A DNA stretch of 64,000 nt from Allolobophora icterica (lineage: Eukaryota > Annelida > Clitellata > Crassiclitellata > Lumbricidae), in contig OY744604.1 in assembly GCA_963556255.1 (NCBI GenBank), forward strand, positions 22,058,566-22,122,565, in the 5' to 3' direction. Made by a program: the position numbers and the translations under genes. Shown here piece by piece: positions 61,835 to 64,000 of this stretch. The stretch's first letter is position 1; every line of letters starts with the position of its first letter. The notes beneath the pieces were generated by a model, which made no database searches, was not told where the DNA came from, and was given only the letters and a program-made list of their open reading frames with translations.

Positions 61835-64000
61835 ATTCATTTTATGCTTATGTAGCACAATGATAGTTTTCGCTACATTTTATGTTGTATTTTCTTGATT
61901 TCGTCAATGCTTTCATCTGTTAGCAAGTTCGTATGTTCATAATGCAACGTAATTGCCATCTATTATCAAGGGTTACAAGAATTTAGTTAATTATGTATGT
62001 AATGTATTCTGTAGATTGTTTGAATTTAATTAGTTAATTTCAGTGTGGTAGTTTGTTTTGCTTCTTTTGCTTTTGTTGAATGGTTAGAATTTATGTTTCT
62101 TCGAACCGGCCACATTATTGCACCAATGCTCTGCAAGCCATCGTTTAGCCATACGGGCCGCAGTTAGGTTTACTTGCAGTACGGACATGCATCTTGATGA
62201 TTTATTGCTTAAATATGTCTCTCGGACATGCTGATGCTTCGCTCGCAGGCACCCGCAGGCACCCGCAGATTATATATGTCGACTTACTATATATACATAT
62301 TCAGTTACTTGTGTATCGGCCTACCTCTATATATATAAAATCTATCATCTTCGTGTGCATGGAGTTGTTGTCTAATTGATAAGCGAATATATGTATTACA
62401 GACACTGGCTTGTTCGTCCGCCGGGCACTTTTATTAGGTATATATATATACTTCCCTTGTACCCTTAATTCCTGTACACCAAATGGCTTGCGTATATATA
62501 GACTTTATTGCTCCCATGTATCTGTTTGAAGCTAATCTGGTGCTGCTTGATATATATAGCTCAATTTTGCATAGCGGATATATAAGGCATTCTCGCTGAC
62601 TGTATATCGGATAAGCTCTTGACTGCTTGAGGCCTGTGTTTCATGTATTGCTATGAGTTAGTGTGTAAGTGATTATTAACTTTGCGAATGCGCAATTATT
62701 CTAATTATATTTCATTCGTATATTACGCTCGTTAAGAAGCTTATTTCAATCGCAATTACTTATGACGTTATGATTTATTATGCTCTACGTTTATATTTAC
62801 TACGACTTCGAGTCTTCCCTGCAATGGCAGGTTATATTATGTATATATTGAGCAATCGTTATTCGCATTTATTCTGTGTTTCCGTTTCTCGCGCCGTTAT
62901 ATTTTAGAACTTCTGAGACTGCTTAGACGGGTACACTATTTGTACGTTGTTTAAATAGGGGCTCTTGTCCTGTTATTCGCACGTTGGTATTCCACGTTAC
63001 AGTTTATACGCTTTTACAAGTATCGTCCTTATTTAAGGCTTGTTTATTAAGTTGCGACAACGCAATGTTTTATTATATTACTGTAATTCATCGTTATTAT
63101 CTACAGCTAAATCACGAGACGTAAACTTCCTCGATCTGATTAGCTTCGTATATTATGTTCTAGTTTAACATGTGCCATATAGGCCTAAGCACACACTGCG
63201 ACTTCGCAGCTTTTTATATAGGCCTATTCTATGTGTTTTACGAGTTCTAAGCCGTGCCAGCTATACGCGCACGCATATATGTATATATGTTCAATTGTTT
63301 ACGAGGCTATTCGCAGTACGTGTTTTTTAAAAATTATATTCGCCTTTTATTATATATTTTATTAAACGTCACGTGCCAAGAGGACCCAAATGCACTTAAC
63401 CAATGGCAGGCTATAATGACGTTTATATATATAAGCAGCAGAAGATGAGTAACGGAGTAAAGTAAATCATGCAGTCAGTATATAAGATTCAGCTATCGCA
63501 GCGCATATTCAGCAGTTTATCGTCAAGCAGCATTTGATATTTTTTCAGCTAAGTTAGCACGCAGTCTATAATGTGTGAGCTTCGCACAGGCACATACTGA
63601 TATATCTATATTTTAATCAATCAATTACTCAATCAATCAATCAATCAAATTCGTTATTCATACATTGAGCTGACACACATACAACTTAGACAACTAGACT
63701 ATAGAGGACAATTCTATGGCCAACAAGAGTACAGGGATTTGTACAGGGAGTTTCAGCAAACATTTTTATAAAGGATGAGAGAGATATAGTTACGGTCATC
63801 TTTGAGCGGCAGGGAGAAGTTATGTGACCTCGTACGAAGATTAAATATTTATAAAACCTAGACAGCCATTCAACACATGTACGCTTGTTTATGCATTAGC
63901 TTTCGTTGTCATTTTAATATATAGTGTTGCTTTTCCGCGTTTGAGTTTAAATATGTTTTATTCTTGCATGATATTATATTTGTGTGTTTTTTCAATGTTT
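61835..64000. other. AT-rich DNA without recognised genes
   Basis: T-rich on the plus strand, many TATATA runs, and a (CAAT)n tail at 63619-63648 that may be the start of a minus-strand LINE 3' end continuing to about 63850. Confidence 0.45.
63399..63434 (+). promoter_or_regulatory. CCAAT and TATA promoter-like pair
   Basis: ACCAATGG at 63399-63406 and TTTATATATATAAG at 63422-63435, with a purine-rich leader (AAGCAGCAGAAGATGAG) after it. The layout is that of an RNA polymerase II core promoter or an LTR U3. No open frame follows in the window. Confidence 0.3.

Noticed and set aside
59147..64000. Remaining exons of gene 4
   Set aside because: No match to the CTLD-N, Ig or PAN exons was seen on the minus strand up to the window end.

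Overview
The window is eukaryotic, intron-rich and repeat-dense, and almost certainly from a marine invertebrate. All host genes found are split into short exons with GT-AG borders. There are many animal-type non-LTR retrotransposons (CR1/Jockey group), hAT, piggyBac-like and Ginger-like DNA elements, tRNA-derived SINEs, and long (TA)n, (GATG/GTAT)n, (GATA)n and (ATT)n tracts. The palindrome TAGGCCTA recurs throughout. I cannot name the species; an echinoderm, hemichordate, cephalochordate or mollusc would all fit.

The host content is a tandem array of minus-strand paralogues encoding secreted proteins with a signal peptide, a PAN/apple domain, an Ig domain and a C-type lectin domain (CTLD). 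Three genes are complete from start codon to stop: gene 1 (4280-11473), gene 2 (17176-23201) and gene 3 (34118-52256). The last exon of a fourth lies at 58872-59146, with its 5' part apparently beyond the right edge. Exon lengths and phases are identical between paralogues: 309 nt PAN, 295 nt Ig, 186 nt CTLD N-half and 275 nt CTLD C-half (290 nt in gene 1). Gene 3 has one extra 330-nt cysteine-containing exon between Ig and CTLD that genes 1 and 2 appear to have lost. Upstream and downstream noncoding DNA is also shared, so whole segments were duplicated. The architecture recalls invertebrate immune lectins (Ig plus CTLD), but the ligand is unknown.

Most of the remaining sequence is mobile DNA. 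Because the genes are paralogues, several insertions can be read against an empty site in a sister intron. Many insertions carry 8-bp target-site duplications and CAG/TAGGG-type ends of hAT transposons: 4657-5210, 27652-29721, 29913-31637, 31131-31331, 35799-36064, 42462-42638, 44293-49411, 46225-47695, 59254-59542. One (50206-51207) has TTAA duplications like piggyBac. The most striking block is 44293-49411 in gene 3's first coding intron. It is an old hAT transposon that still shows both ends of its transposase, broken by a LINE. Two copies of an unusual element whose ends are inverted arrays of a ~15-bp minisatellite sit in or beside that LINE, and one of them is itself split by another hAT. 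A second minisatellite-ended insertion is at 42279-43756.

Layout: 1-2760 two Ginger-like elements meeting in a palindrome; 2761-4279 3' flank of gene 1; 4280-11473 gene 1; 11474-17175 intergenic with LINE and Ty3/gypsy remnants; 17176-23201 gene 2; 23202-34117 intergenic, mostly LINE and hAT; 34118-52256 gene 3; 52257-58871 intergenic with a (GATA)n tract and a LINE; 58872-59146 gene 4 exon; 59147-64000 MITE, LINE and AT-rich DNA without a recognised gene.
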